Source: Nageia nagi
Lineage: Eukaryota; Pinophyta
Direction of reading: 5' to 3'
Assembly (NCBI GenBank): GCA_050084985.1
Contig: JBITNC010000001.1
Span: 207,452,001 to 207,516,000, forward strand
Length of the DNA stretch: 64,000 nucleotides
Shown here piece by piece: positions 22,318 through 33,731 of the stretch. The notes under the pieces are model-generated. The model was not told the DNA's origin. It saw only the letters and a program-made list of their open reading frames with translations, and ran no database searches. Numbering within the stretch: the first letter of the stretch is position 1; each line of letters starts with the position of its first letter. A program made the position numbers and the translations under genes.

Positions 22318-24400
22318 GTAGTGATGTCCTTGTCATATTTTTCTATCTTATCCATTAACTATTGTATAAATATCCATTGCTCATTTGATAGGGGCATTAT
22401 AAGTATCTCTTATAATATCTTTATCATCTGATCCATGGATGCTATTTGATAATCCCTTAGTGTAACTCTAGATTGAATAGTCAAAAGTTGTGTTGATAAA
22501 GTGTAGACCAAAAACTATAGCATTAAAGGGATTTAGTCTCTCAAGATCTACCTTTAGGGTAGCAATTTGAGTATTCATATCTCTTATAAAATATATATAA
22601 GTTATAAGTTAGCTAGTTATCCATAGTATGTCAACTAAAAATTAAAAATACCATAAATTTACAAGTGTGTAATAGAGTTTTACCTATTGAAATAAGTTGT
22701 AGGGATTCAACTAATGTATCCAATCCTGATGCTAGTATAGATGGCTACTATTGTAATAGAATATCATGCATAGGTTTGTCTACATTATGCTCATCCTCAT
22801 CATAAGACTCTTTTTAGGGAGAGATATCCATCTCCTCATCTTCATCCTCCTCATAAATACCCAATGGGGTTGGTTTCATCATAATGCATCATATCATGTA
22901 TCCTCTAATAGTTCTTAGAGCAATAAAGGTGGGCTTTATAGGATCCATTATGTGTGGCTCTTCCCATATCATCACCCATGTATGCATAATTTGTGGTCCT
23001 TATGATACATCCCTATTCACTCTCTATCTAATATAGTATATAGGGGTAGGTGGAATACCCTATCGAATACCAAACGATCTCAACACATGCTATGGAATGT
23101 ATTACTCTAAAAACTTCCTTATTCTCTAAATGAAGCATGGATATCCCACCCATGCCAACTAAAAATCATCCTCATCTTATAATTAATTAGCATAGAAAAC
23201 CCACAATCAATCCTCTAATTGTAGCATGTCTATCTCTCTCTTTCTAGCCACTAATGTGTGTGGATATCTATATCCACAAATTCTAGAAACCTAGCATATC
23301 ATAGCTACATATGTAGGGTCCTCCCTAGCTCTCTAAAGTCCCATTGGTTTGATCATAATAATCTTCTCATAGGAAAACACTTGTAGCAAACTCGCATATG
23401 CAATAATAATGTTGAACTTATCCAATAAATTTGTGCAAGTCCTTATATAGATGAGCTAAAACTATAAGTTCCTAAGCATAACATGTACCCTTGGTATAAA
23501 TATCCTATACAATCCAAACCATACCCAATGGAAACATGGATCTACTCTTATCTAGGAAAATATATGTAGAAATAATTGAAGCAACAAGGAGTCTTAGGTG
23601 CCTAGAAGGAGATGCAAACATGCATGCTTTGCATAAGTGGGTAATCCTATGCTCTCATTCATGATCTTCCTCTCCCATCATCCACCTCATATATATTTTC
23701 TTGGCCTAATTATTTGATACTTTAATCTATTAAACAAGCTACATATAAATAGGTACACACCATTCCCACTATACATCAAGAAGTTTAATGGTCATTTCAC
23801 TTGGGGGAAGGTGAAAGGTGTTGGTATCATGGTCCTAGTGCTCAACCAATGTAGTGAGAAGAGGAGGTCATTTTGAACATGACTATCCATAATAAGATCA
23901 TATAATCTTCATGTAATAAGTATATCATCCTTCTTAACTAATCTAGGCCACTCCCTAGCTTTCTCTAATGATGTAGTAGACATGCCTCCATTCCTAATGA
24001 TTATCTTGTGCTCCTGCAAAATTAAAAAATCAAAATTCATATTACTAATTGTGAGAAATCAAGCTATAACTATAATAAAGATGAAATTCCAACATAGTGT
24101 AGGTAAAATTAGCCTAGGGTCATAAAGGATATTGAAAAATAAGAGTTTATTAAATAAAAATCACTAAAATTGTAAAATAACCTTACTAGGGGAAAATGAA
24201 AGGTAAAAGGGTAGAAAAATGAAGCCTAATATTTTAAATATGAAGAAATATGGTAAATTTGGAAGCTAGAAAATGAATATAAAAACTTACCACATGGTCA
24301 AAAGGGAGGCTATGAAAAAAATGGAGAGAGGTGGGGAAGAAGCTTCAAAAGGTAGGAAAGTAGTAGGGGCAAGAGGAGGAGAAGGTACTAGAACTAGTGC
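22152..24400 (-). pseudogene. Plant mobile domain (PMD)-like gene relic with intron
   Basis: Minus-strand gene. Exon 1 ends at 24291 with LPFDHV. A GTAAGT donor (24290-24285) and a TTTTGCAG acceptor (ending 24014) bound a 277-bp intron, and the frame continues as EHKIIIRNGGMSTTSLEKAR followed by EWPRLV. Shifted frames then give TNTFHLPPSEMTIKLLDV, which matches the PMD core TFHxPxGEMTxTLxDV, plus YPHTLVARKREIDMLQLED. The C-terminus reads RDMNTQIATLKVDLERLN and DKIEKYDKDITTLRIKYERT (coiled-coil-like), ending [12 protein letters not shown] at 22155. A second intron (GTAAAA near 22680 to a TTATAAG acceptor near 22595) is possible. Many stops. PMD proteins occur both as host genes (MAIN/MAIL1 family) and as transposon cargo. 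Confidence 0.65.
24014..24290 (-). other. Intron of the PMD-like relic
   Basis: A donor with perfect GTAAGT and an acceptor with a T-rich tract then GCAG keep the reading frame open across the join. Inferred from sequence only. Confidence 0.65.
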
Positions 24401-24539
24401 TACTAAATCATTAGAATAGGATTTAGGGTAGTTTGAAAGCCATCACATAAAAGGTAAAGCAAGGGTAGAAAAAAGTGGTCCATAAAAATCTAATTGATAT
24501 GTGCTATAGGGTCACTAAGATAATGAGAAAAATTACATT

Positions 24540-25900
24540 CATGAGGGTCATATCATGGATTTCCAAGGTAAGAAAAGTGTCTTTCTTCTATAGGGAATTA
24601 GAAGATGTACCAAAGTCCAAAATCGAAGATGAGCTTATGAAGAAAATGTAAAGGATTTAAGAAATTATTTGCTTACAAAATTTATCAATAAATGTCTTGA
24701 TGCCTTTACTTTAAGGGAATAGGTTGAACATACATGGTATTTGATAGGTGAGCTTTGAATCTCTATATTAGCTAAAGGATTATTTATGATTTATATTTTA
24801 GAAGAGGAAGACATCTCACACATATTGGAGGATATCCCCTAGTCTATGGGTAACTCAAGCCTATTCCTAAAGAAGTGATATGAGGCCTTTAACCTAAGAT
24901 ACAAAGATATTACCACCATCCTAGTGTGGGTTAGACTCTTTTTTCTACCTCAAAACCTCTAGAATGGAAAGATCATGGGGAGAGTAGGAAACTTGATAGT
25001 CAATTTCATTAAGACAAATGAAAATTTTAGTAATAGAGAAAATATGATGATTGTAAGAATTTGTGTTGGATTGAACCTCCAAAATGTTTTATCGACTAAA
25101 ATCAAAATTAAGACTAAGAAAGATTATGGTTTTAGACCCTGTATTATAAGAGGATCCTATTTAGATGTAGATGGTGTAAGGAGATGAGTCACCTTGCCTC
25201 TCAATGCTTCTCCAAACCAAAAAATAGGTGTAATTTCTACAAAAAATAATGACATGAACTCAAGGATTTCCCTAATACAAAAAAATTGAGAATCAAGGAA
25301 AAAATGGAAGCAAATAGGAAGGTACTTTGAAAATGTGGAATAGATGGAAGCTTACTAGAACAATTTAGAAATCTTAAAGGAGCATCCTCAAATTCAAGAG
25401 GATATCATATGAAAGGGGCTAGAGAATGAAATAGACTAAAAATAACAAGAGGGTATGAGGTATGCTTCTCCTCCAAAAATTCCAATAATCAATGTCAAGT
25501 AAAAGAATAACTCTCCTTATTATAGTGAATTAATAAGAAAGAGAAAGGCTAATAGCTCACCAATATTTGTTTTAGACTCTCAAAAAATGGGAGCAATCCT
25601 ACTTAGAGTGGAAAGTAATGCAAAAACAAAAAATATAACAACAAAAGAGGACTATTTTAAGGAATAATCCTTGGAAGTACACTAGGTGGTGGCCCAAAGA
25701 GAAATTAGATCAATAGTAAAAGATAGATAAACACAAGAAAGTGAGGAGGGAGGAAAAGAGAATGATTTCTCGAACACAAAACTAGTATCAAATGAAAGGA
25801 TCATAATTGAAGTTGGAAGAGAAGGCCTTGAAGGAGGAAAAGGAAATAAATTGAATAAAAATAAAGGGAATAACACTCTATAGGAGGGTGTAGGTAGTAA
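24540..25900 (+). pseudogene. LINE ORF1 with CCHC zinc knuckle
   Basis: Reads SVFFYRELEDVPKSKIEDEL, then YILEEEDISHILEDIP, TILVWVRLFFLPQNL, VRICVGLNLQNVLS and YGFRPCIIRGSY. This matches the plant L1 ORF1 (DUF4283-type) order of a WVRxxxLPxxLW motif followed by ARICVxxNL. The knuckle at 25166-25207 is CRWCKEMSHLASQC, a perfect CX2CX4HX4C reached by one frameshift. The rest to about 25900 is Lys/Glu-rich. ORF1 protein binds LINE RNA. Several stops. Confidence 0.8.
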
Positions 25901-25939
25901 AACCACCAAAAATAAACATAGATAATCATCTTAAGCTAT

Positions 25940-26650
25940 AATTTGAGGGGATACAACTTCCTTAGAAAATAAAAAGTTGTAAGAAATATGATCAAGAAAC
26001 ATAAAGTAGATGTTCTAATTTTATAGGAAACTAAAATAAAAGGAGGTATACAAGAAAACCTAAAGATAAAAATATGGAGGAAATCCAACATATTCTTCAT
26101 TGACATGTTAGGTAGATCAGGAGGCTTGTCTTTTTTTTGCAACCTAAATACTATATTAGCTCATAAAATTCCTTTTGATAGTAATAAATGCTTATCAATC
26201 AAGATGAGTAGGAAATTTGATGCCTGTAATTTCATCCTTTCAAATATTTATGCACCAAATAAAATGTTAGATAGGAAAATATTATGGATATCTTTAAAAT
26301 TCCATAGAGCTAGTTTCAATGAGCCTTGGTTGATTACAAATAATTTCAACTCACCACTCAATCGAAGAAAACATGGGAGGAAGACTGAACCTCACAAGAA
26401 GCATGTTAGACCCAAGAGATTTTCTAAATGAGACAAAGATAATTGACCTAAACCTTAAATGAATTAGATTCACATGGTAAAATAAATAATGTGGAAGGAA
26501 ATTTATACAAGGAATACTAGACCAAATAGTGGTTTTAAATGATTGGCAAGATAAATATCAAAACTCTAAGCTAATATTGTTACCCATAATTGCTTCAGAT
26601 CATAAACCTTTAAAGTTATTCTTGGAAGGAAAGTAGGAGAAAAAATCACT
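25940..26650 (+). pseudogene. LINE ORF2 apurinic-type endonuclease domain
   Basis: Readable motifs in order: KKHKVDVLILxETKIKG (catalytic Glu), MLGRSGGLSFFC, FILSNIYAPN (Tyr motif), EPWLITNNFNSPLN (family GDFN; the Asp is Asn), and LLPIIASDHKPLKLFL (the SDH motif with catalytic Asp and His). This domain nicks target DNA for target-primed reverse transcription. One core Asp is changed and stops are present. Confidence 0.87.
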
Positions 26651-27059
26651 TTTCAAGTTTAATTTTATGTGTATGGACCACCCTAACTTCAAATAAAAAC
26701 TCAAATAATGGTGGAGCTATGAAACTAAAGGAACATAAATATACAAACTCTCACAAAAACTTGTAAAAGTTAAAAGAAGAGTTAAGATATAGAAAATAGT
26801 AGTTTTCAAGAATGTTGAAGAACAAAAAATGAATATGTAAGATGAGTTATAATTGATAGAATAAAAAATCCTTAGATAAGGGAGGTTAGAAGAGGTAGAT
26901 AGAAAAGAGGAAGAGATCTTAACTAAATATTGCAACACACTCTCACAGGAAGAGAAGCACTAGGAAAAAAATTAAGAGTATCATGGCTTAAAGAGGGGGA
27001 TAGGAACACTACTTTTTTTAATATGAATACCTTCCAAAGAAGAAGTACAAACACAATTT

Positions 27060-28560
27060 TAGTAAAATATAGAAGACATAGACTAATTACCTAGAAGGAA
27101 GAAGAGATAAAGGAAGAAGAAGGAAGCTTCTATAAGCAACTCCTTCAAAATGAACAACGAAAGAATAAAAAGGATATGGATGGATTGTTATAGAATATCC
27201 CTCAATTAATCAATTGGGAAATGAAAAAATAATTGGCCAATAAGACCTCTAAATAGGAATTCCAAAAAGCATTATTCCTCATGCAAAAGGATAAAGAACT
27301 AAACCTAGATGGCTTCCAAGTAGGATACTTCTAGGAAAATTGGGAGATTATAGGATTGGACCTATTGAAAGAAGTCATATAATTCTTTAAAAGAGGTAAG
27401 ATCTTTAAAATTTAGAATGCTACTTTCCTTATTCTATTTCTAAAATAGAATACAAAAAAGGAGCTAAAGAACATTCAACCTATTAGTCTTTGCAATGTGA
27501 CTTACAAAATAATCACCAAAATCATGGAAGAAAGAACAAAGAGTATGCTTCTTATTCTAATATCCAAGGAACAAGATGTATTTGTTATGGGAAGAAATAT
27601 CATATATGGGATTGTTTTGATGCATGAAATGCTACACTCTATAAAAGAAAAGAAAAAAGAACTAATGTTGCTCAAACTTGATAAGGAAAAATCTTATGAT
27701 AAGGTTAGTTAGGACTTCCTTGAAGAAATCCTAAACAAATTTAGTTTTGGGGACAATTACAAAATATGTGTTAAATAATTCATCACAACCCCCAAATTAT
27801 CTATTCTAGTTAATGGATATCCAATCAATTTTTTTGGCATAGAAAGAGGACTAAGACAAGGATCCCTAATCCCACCATATTTGTTTATCATAATGGTGGA
27901 AGCTCTAGGTAGAGCAATTCAGAGGGAATAGAAATCAAGGCATATCAAAGGAATTAATCTAGATAAGGGTGTAATACCTATTATCCATCATGAGTTTGTA
28001 GATGATACAATTATGGTTGGATCGACTCAAGAAAAAGAGACTAAAATGTTCAAAACAATTCTAAGAGACTATGAAAATGATTCACATCAGAGAATCAACA
28101 TACAAAAAACTAAAATCTTTTTTCTAAACACTCTAATCAATAGATAAAGAAAGATTGGAAAGATAATTGGATTCATGATTGACCACCTCCCAACCAAATA
28201 CTTAGGAATGCCCTTATTTGTGGGTAGAATTACCAAGGACAACTAGGAACAAATTCTAAGCAAGATTAATTCAAAGCTTGTAGGATGGAAAAGAAAGATC
28301 TTGACTTATGGATCTAGAAACCTTATCATAAAATAAATAATCCAAAGCATTCCCATCTACATCATGATGGTATTTAATATGATAGAATCTATAGTCAATA
28401 AGATAGATGCAACTTGTAGGAAATTTCTATGGGATAGAGATGGGAATAGGAAAAAATTATTATTAGTTTCTTGGAATAGTTTATATAAGGAAAATAGTAA
28501 ATGGTAATTATCCTAAGAAGAATGAAAAATCTAAATCTTGCTTTCATAGAAAAAATGGAT
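27060..28560 (+). pseudogene. LINE ORF2 reverse transcriptase domain
   Basis: Contains ELKNIQPISLCNVTYKIITK (LxxxRPISLxNxxYKIxxK), SKEQDVFVMGRNIIYGIVL, LMLLKLDKEKSYDKVS, INFFGIERGLRQGSLIPPYL (family GRGLRQGDPLSPxLF), and EFVDDTIMVG at 27992-28021, the FADD catalytic site. Later come QRINIQKTKIFFLN, LPTKYLGMPLFVG and LVGWKRKILTYGSRNLIIK. The order and spacing are those of plant L1 elements. About ten in-frame stops, most of them TAG or TAA. Confidence 0.93.
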
Positions 28561-28970
28561 TAGAAACTATTAATAGAGGAGGACAAATAATGGATTAGGA
28601 TTTACAAGACAAAGTACCTCAATAATCATAATCACTTCCTTAGAGTTGCGAACCCACCTTATGGATCTCCTTTTTGGAATGATATAATCAAACTCAAATA
28701 TTAGGTAGGAAAGAATGTTAAATAAGAAATTATATATGGTAACAACACCTTATTTTAGGAGGACTACTAGATTAGAGAGACCCCACTAATCACATCAAAA
28801 ATTTTGAGAAAAGGAATACCTTGGTGTAAAAGAAATTATGGAGAGAAAATTAGTAATTACTTCTCTAAAAGAAAGGGTTAGCATTTCATGGAGACTCCTA
28901 TGGAGGAAGTGAAAAATTAGATCTCAATACTCAAAGAGGAATTGAAAGCAAAAATGGCCTCAATAGGAGG

Positions 28971-28975
28971 TAGAT
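28971..28975. repeat. Target-site duplication of element G, left copy (TAGAT)
   Basis: Identical to 52442-52446 beyond the other LTR. Confidence 0.93.
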
Positions 28976-29366
28976 TTTTAGGAACCTACAAGTTTCTAAG
29001 TAGGATTCAAATACAATAACAATAAATATGAATTGCCAAAATAACTCAATCACACACTCATAAGCAATCTGAACTCAAATGTAATAAGATAATAACATAT
29101 TGGTATTAATGAAAGCCAAAATGAATCATAGACCACTTCAAAGGGACTAACTACTTTACAACTCAAATAATATATTTTCCAAGATGATCATTATTATCTT
29201 CTCCAAATGTATTTATAGTCCACCTACCCTAACCCTCATCAGCCACTCAATACAAAATGATGATTCACCTTACAAATATGTTGGCCCCTTACATTTAATA
29301 AAATCTTATAGTCTAATTAATAAACTACTATAATCTAAGTAAATGTTGCAATGTGGGATCCTAACA
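28976..29366 (-). repeat. 3' LTR of element G
   Basis: 391 bp. The minus strand starts TGTTAGGATCC, and the other end (CA) has decayed to AAAA. TATA-like TATAAATA lies at 29217-29210 on the minus strand. Confidence 0.96.
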
Positions 29367-29580
29367 TGCCACCGCTCTTAAGAGATAGCTTTGTCCTCAA
29401 ATATAAAAATTAGAAAATTATTATTGTAGCTAGTGGAGAGTCTCCCATGTTTCATCTTCAAGAGCTAAGTGATGCCACTGGATAAGGACTTTAGTAAAAG
29501 TACAATTACAAAGTTAGCATGAGCATTGATCTAGAATGGCATCAAGTTCAACCATGATGGATCCTTCCTCAATGAATTCT
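29367..29580 (-). pseudogene. Chromodomain-like tail and PPT of element G
   Basis: The minus strand reads VLIQWHHLALEDETWETLH, matching the VxWxxLxxExATWE core of plant chromovirus chromodomains, then FSNFYI, a stop and GQSYLLR. The coding frame runs almost into the polypurine tract, AAGAGCGGTGGCA, directly before the LTR at 29366. Confidence 0.75.
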
Positions 29581-31060
29581 AGTAATTAAGTATGAACTAT
29601 GTTTTGGGAGCCAAGCACTTGATTAAGGAATGAGACATGGAAAAGAGGGTTAATTTTGGATGATGTTAGAAGTACCAACTTGTATGTTATAGGGATGATA
29701 CATTGGATTATCTTATAAGGTCCATAAAATCATAGTGCTAGTTTTTAGGGACCTTTCAGTTTGAGAGATATTTTCTAGTATGGTTGAAGTCTCTAGAAAA
29801 CCATGTCACCTTCCTAAAACTATCACTCAACCCATTTTTTATCAACTTATTATTTCAATCAATGTTGATCCATTTGAATATTTTCCTAAAGGATGCAAAT
29901 TATCTCTCTTTGATCTAATAAGGTGGTATTTACTACTTAGATATTAGTGCTTCATATGGATTCATCTTGATGGATGCATGATATGAAGTGTTATACCACC
30001 ATTCTACTAAGGGCAACCATTTTACCCAATGGATCAGTAGGGTAGATGGAAAGTAATGAAGATATGTTTCTAAGTATTTATTAATAATTTTTTTTAACCA
30101 TCTATTTGATGGTGATATGTTGAGCTCATATTGCATTTAGTGTCCTAAATTTTGAAGAAATCCTATCAAAACTTACTGGTTAATGTTGGGCCATGATCAT
30201 TAACAATGGTGGATGGCATACCATGGATTTTAAAAATATTATCAAGAAAATATTATACCACATTTACATCTTTTTAAGGGTGTTCCAAAGGGTAGAAATA
30301 CATATATTTGGAGATTCAATCCACCACTACCATGATAATAGCTTTGCCATAGGATTTTGGAAGGCCTTTAATAAAATACATTGAGATATCTATCCAAGTG
30401 AACTCAAGAATGGGTAGAGGTTGAAGCAATCTTAGGGTGCCCACTATATCACCTTTTTGATGTTGACAAAAATCATATTTTGATACAAATTTTTTGATAT
30501 CTTATTTCATACTTGGCCAATAGAAGGAGAGAATCACTCATTGATAGGTTTTTAGGAACCTAGAATGCCCAACTATTGGTGTTGAATGTAACTCTTGAAG
30601 TATATATGCTTGACATGAAGAGTTTATTGGAAAAGAAATACAATCTTTGAATCATAAACCTCCATCATGTTAAGATAAGGGTAGGCTTACTTGCTAGATC
30701 AATTTATAACTATTGAATTATTATTTATGTGACACTATCTTGAATCCATTCATGTTTAACTTGGTTGATCCATTAAGGAACATGGGAGAAAAGAGCCTAA
30801 AGCACCATGAGTTCTTTGAATTTTTAAGAAAGAGCATTAACAATGAAATTCTTAATTCCTTTTTTATACACAATCTCATATTCACACCCCAAGAGTTTAG
30901 GAATCCACTTTTGTTGTTTGGTGATGAAGATGTATTATTCCAAGAAGTATTTCAAACTATGATGGTCTATTTTGATGATAAAATGATGATCAATGAGGTA
31001 GGGCCTCCAACATTGAATTGCATGGATGATTTCAAGCATTTATTTTTTATAGGTGGATTT
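29581..31060 (-). pseudogene. Integrase of element G
   Basis: The C-terminal half is clearest. NKYLETYLHYFPSTLLIHW, KWLPLVEWWYNTSYHASIK and NPYEALISK (29933-30136) match the family block WxxWLPxAEFWYNTSYHxSxxxTPFEALYG. Then come LSLKLKGPxKLALxFYGPYK and IPITYKLVLLTSSKINPLFHVSFL. The core between 30140 and 30700 is shredded by stops, and only fragments around the catalytic Asp positions remain. Confidence 0.8.
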
Positions 31061-32194
31061 GGCCAAATTCCAACCTAAGAGAGCCTTATTTATGAAAGCT
31101 AAGGTTCATCCTTCCTACATAAATATGGCTTCAAGTCCTACTTATGATGCATCATTTTCAATGATGAAGGTTTTAGAAAAATTTGGCATAGACAATACTA
31201 GGGTCAAGCACATGGTGGCCTTAAAATAATGAAATGCTTATTTGATATCTACTAACTAATTTAAACCATTCTTTTTCAATAGGGTTATGAGGGGAGCTAT
31301 AATATTTCCATAATCTTTCATAAATTTATGCTAGTATCCTATTAATCCCAAGAAACCTCATAGGCCTTTCTAAGATTTGGGCAGGGGCCATGTTACATAT
31401 TTTTAATCTTTAGTGGGTCCACTTTAACACCTTTTTAAGAAATAATGTGTCCAAGGTACTTAATCTCTTGAAGGACCAAAAACATATGGAGATCTTGGTA
31501 TACAATTGGTTATCTTAAATAAGTTGCAATGTCTAATCTAGGTTGGCCAAGTGGTATTTCTAGGTTTTGTTGTAGATCAAAATATCATCAAAGAAAACTA
31601 AAATGAATTTTTGGAGAAAAGGAAAAAATACTTGGTTCATCAAACTTTGAAATGTAGACATGTTGGTAAGAACAAAGAGAATCACTAGGAAGTCATAATG
31701 GTTTTCATGAGTGCAAAAAGTAGTTTTGGGAATGTCTTCTTCATGCAACTAAATTTCATGGTACTTAGATCAAAGGTCTATCTTGGAGAAATATTTTTCA
31801 CCATGTAATTTATCTAGCAATTCATTGATGATAGGGATGGGAAACTTGTCCTTGATGGTGATTTTATTTAGAGCTCAAAAACTTAATGCATATTTACCAT
31901 GATCCATCTTTCTTATACACTGATAAAACTAGAGATGAGTAAGGGCCCACACTAGGATCAATGATGTTGATTTGTAACATGTCATCAACCAATTTTTGTA
32001 TTTCATCCTTTTGTAAGCAAGGATAATGGTAAGGTCAAATGTTACATGGTTGACTTCTTGGAATTAATTGAATTACATGGTCATGAGGGCTACGGGGAGG
32101 CAATATAAGGGGTTTCTCAAAGATACTTGCATGATGAGTGAGCATTTATTATAATTCCTATAATTCTAATAAGTCTTACATGGTTGGTTGAATA
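31061..32194 (-). pseudogene. Reverse transcriptase and start of RNase H of element G
   Basis: Reads [72 protein letters not shown] and YFSKIDL, then [19 protein letters not shown] and [14 protein letters not shown], where FFDD replaces the usual YFDD. RNase H remnants continue down to about 31080. The start of this domain lies at the F insertion, and upstream residues of the PR-RT linker are found at 49938 onward. Confidence 0.87.
32190..32194. repeat. Target-site duplication of element F, left copy (GAATA)
   Basis: Identical to 49933-49937. Confidence 0.95.
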
Positions 32195-33030
32195 TGTTGC
32201 AATGAAAATAAAGCTGAAATGTAGAATAACATGAAATACAAATTATTCTTAAATCTTCACTGAACCTCAAATTATGTAAAATAGATAAACATGTTGTAAT
32301 TGCAAAATGATATTGATTTTTAGTTCAAACTACAATTTGCCCTTGAAAGGGACTTTTACAAATGCTATGTGCCAAAATGAGAGTGTTAGATCTTCATTGT
32401 TTTGAGTTGCTTGCTTTTCTCTTTTATGTGGATAACCTGTAAATCCTACACACATGTAAAAGACAATAACATCAAAGCATCTATGTAGGACATGTATTAA
32501 AATGAAACTAGCATAAAACAATAAAAGGTATGAGCTCACAAGATTTTGGCAGCATTACCCTACTTCAAAATTGGGTTAAAATTCCTCTTTTTACATGGAT
32601 GGATTAGCTTGTATTTATAGATTTTTAGGTGAGACATTCCAAGGTGGGTAAGGGGAAGTGAAGAGCCACTGTAGGTCGTAACTGACCCCCTATAGCCACA
32701 TCATCTTGGAAGAGCGAAATGTTTCAACTTTCTTTTGGTTTTTTATGTTCAACTATTACAGAGTCACCAGTGACTAGAATACGAACACCGATGACTAGAT
32801 AAAAATGCCGATGATTGGTTTAGGTCATCGGTGATTAGTTAACAATATTAAAATGATCACCTAATAGCCAAATTTTACCAAAAAGGGGTCATGTGACCAC
32901 CCATTTTGCATGTACTTGATGAGATCTATCCAATAATATGGTTTCTAAACCTATTTTATGTTGTCACACAACAAGTTATGATTATTCCAATGTTTACTTA
33001 GTTAAAGAGGGACATTTTTAGGTGTGTACA
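32195..33030 (-). repeat. 3' LTR of element F
   Basis: 836 bp. The minus strand starts TGTACACACCTAAAAATGTC and ends TTGCAACA. TATAAATA box at 32619-32612 on the minus strand. It contains several diverged copies of a short TCACCGGTGACTGG-like motif at about 32760-32845. Confidence 0.97.
32612..32619 (-). promoter_or_regulatory. TATA box in the 3' LTR of F
   Basis: Minus-strand TATAAATA inside CTATAAATACAAGC. The same block is in the 5' LTR at 49523-49516, where it would start transcription of F. Confidence 0.6.
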
Positions 33031-33045
33031 TTTTGCCCCTTTTTG
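33031..33045 (-). other. Polypurine tract of element F
   Basis: Minus-strand AAAAAGGGGCAAAA directly before the 3' LTR. Confidence 0.88.
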
Positions 33046-33528
33046 AATTATCAACCAAAAATGCGATTGATAATTTCAAAAATATAGAGTGAGAAACTCT
33101 GTTGCTTAATTATTTGTAATATAAGTTTTGACTCAATTTCTTAGATGAATCAAAATAATGATAAAATGTGTTTTCATTTTACATTTGATGTAGTTTTGAA
33201 AAAAAAATTGAATATACTTCAGAAGTGACTATTTTCGGTATGACAATGTGTTGAGCTTGTGTGACAGTTGCATGACATTTCTGTTATGTCATTTTGCATG
33301 TCTAAGCACACATGTACTGTATAAGTCCTCTTTAGTATATGAGTTTAATGGTGTTGTCCTTTGTCCTGACAACAGGGTTTCAAGATGATCTCTTGTAACA
33401 ATGATACATCACATCTTATTGTATTTTGATTTTCTTGACCAATTCGAGGTTATTTTGAGAAATTTTTAATGTTCTCATGGCTATTTCAAAATGTGGTGCT
33501 TTACTTCCAATTACCAACATTTAGTGGT

Positions 33529-33602
33529 GGTCATCAACATTCATCTTATAGTCATCGACATTTAGTTACAATCACCGACATTTGTACTCGAGTCATCGGA
33601 TG
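33529..33602. repeat. Four degenerate 20-21-bp tandem copies (CATTT...GTCATCGA)
   Basis: Units such as CATTTAGTTACAATCACCGA and CATTTGTACTCGAGTCATCGG follow each other. The same motif, in either orientation, recurs in both F LTRs, in the PMD intron and in the F leader at 48806-48970. Confidence 0.65.
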
Positions 33603-33731
33603 TTTCAAAAAGGAAAATTTTTTGACTTTTTCTTATTCCTTGCTTTTTAGCTATCACTTTCATTATTAGCTAGAGCCATTTTTTGTTACCATTTTGTTGA
33701 TTTCTAGTTGTTGATATTCATCACACTCACC

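Larger units (their letters stand above)
24440..28975 (+). mobile_element. LINE H (L1-type), 5' and central part
   Basis: Plus-strand non-LTR retrotransposon with ORF1 (CCHC knuckle), APE-type endonuclease and RT. It is split at 28975 by element G and resumes at 52447, where the C-terminal zinc-binding region of ORF2 continues in the same frame (GGR before the break, DKPKWRALKHGDYN after it). The exact 5' end is not clear. Confidence 0.9.

Noticed and set aside
32330-32539. 69-codon frame repeated at 49234-49443 as if a conserved gene
   Set aside because: The two copies are the two LTRs of F; identity is due to LTR duplication, not selection.
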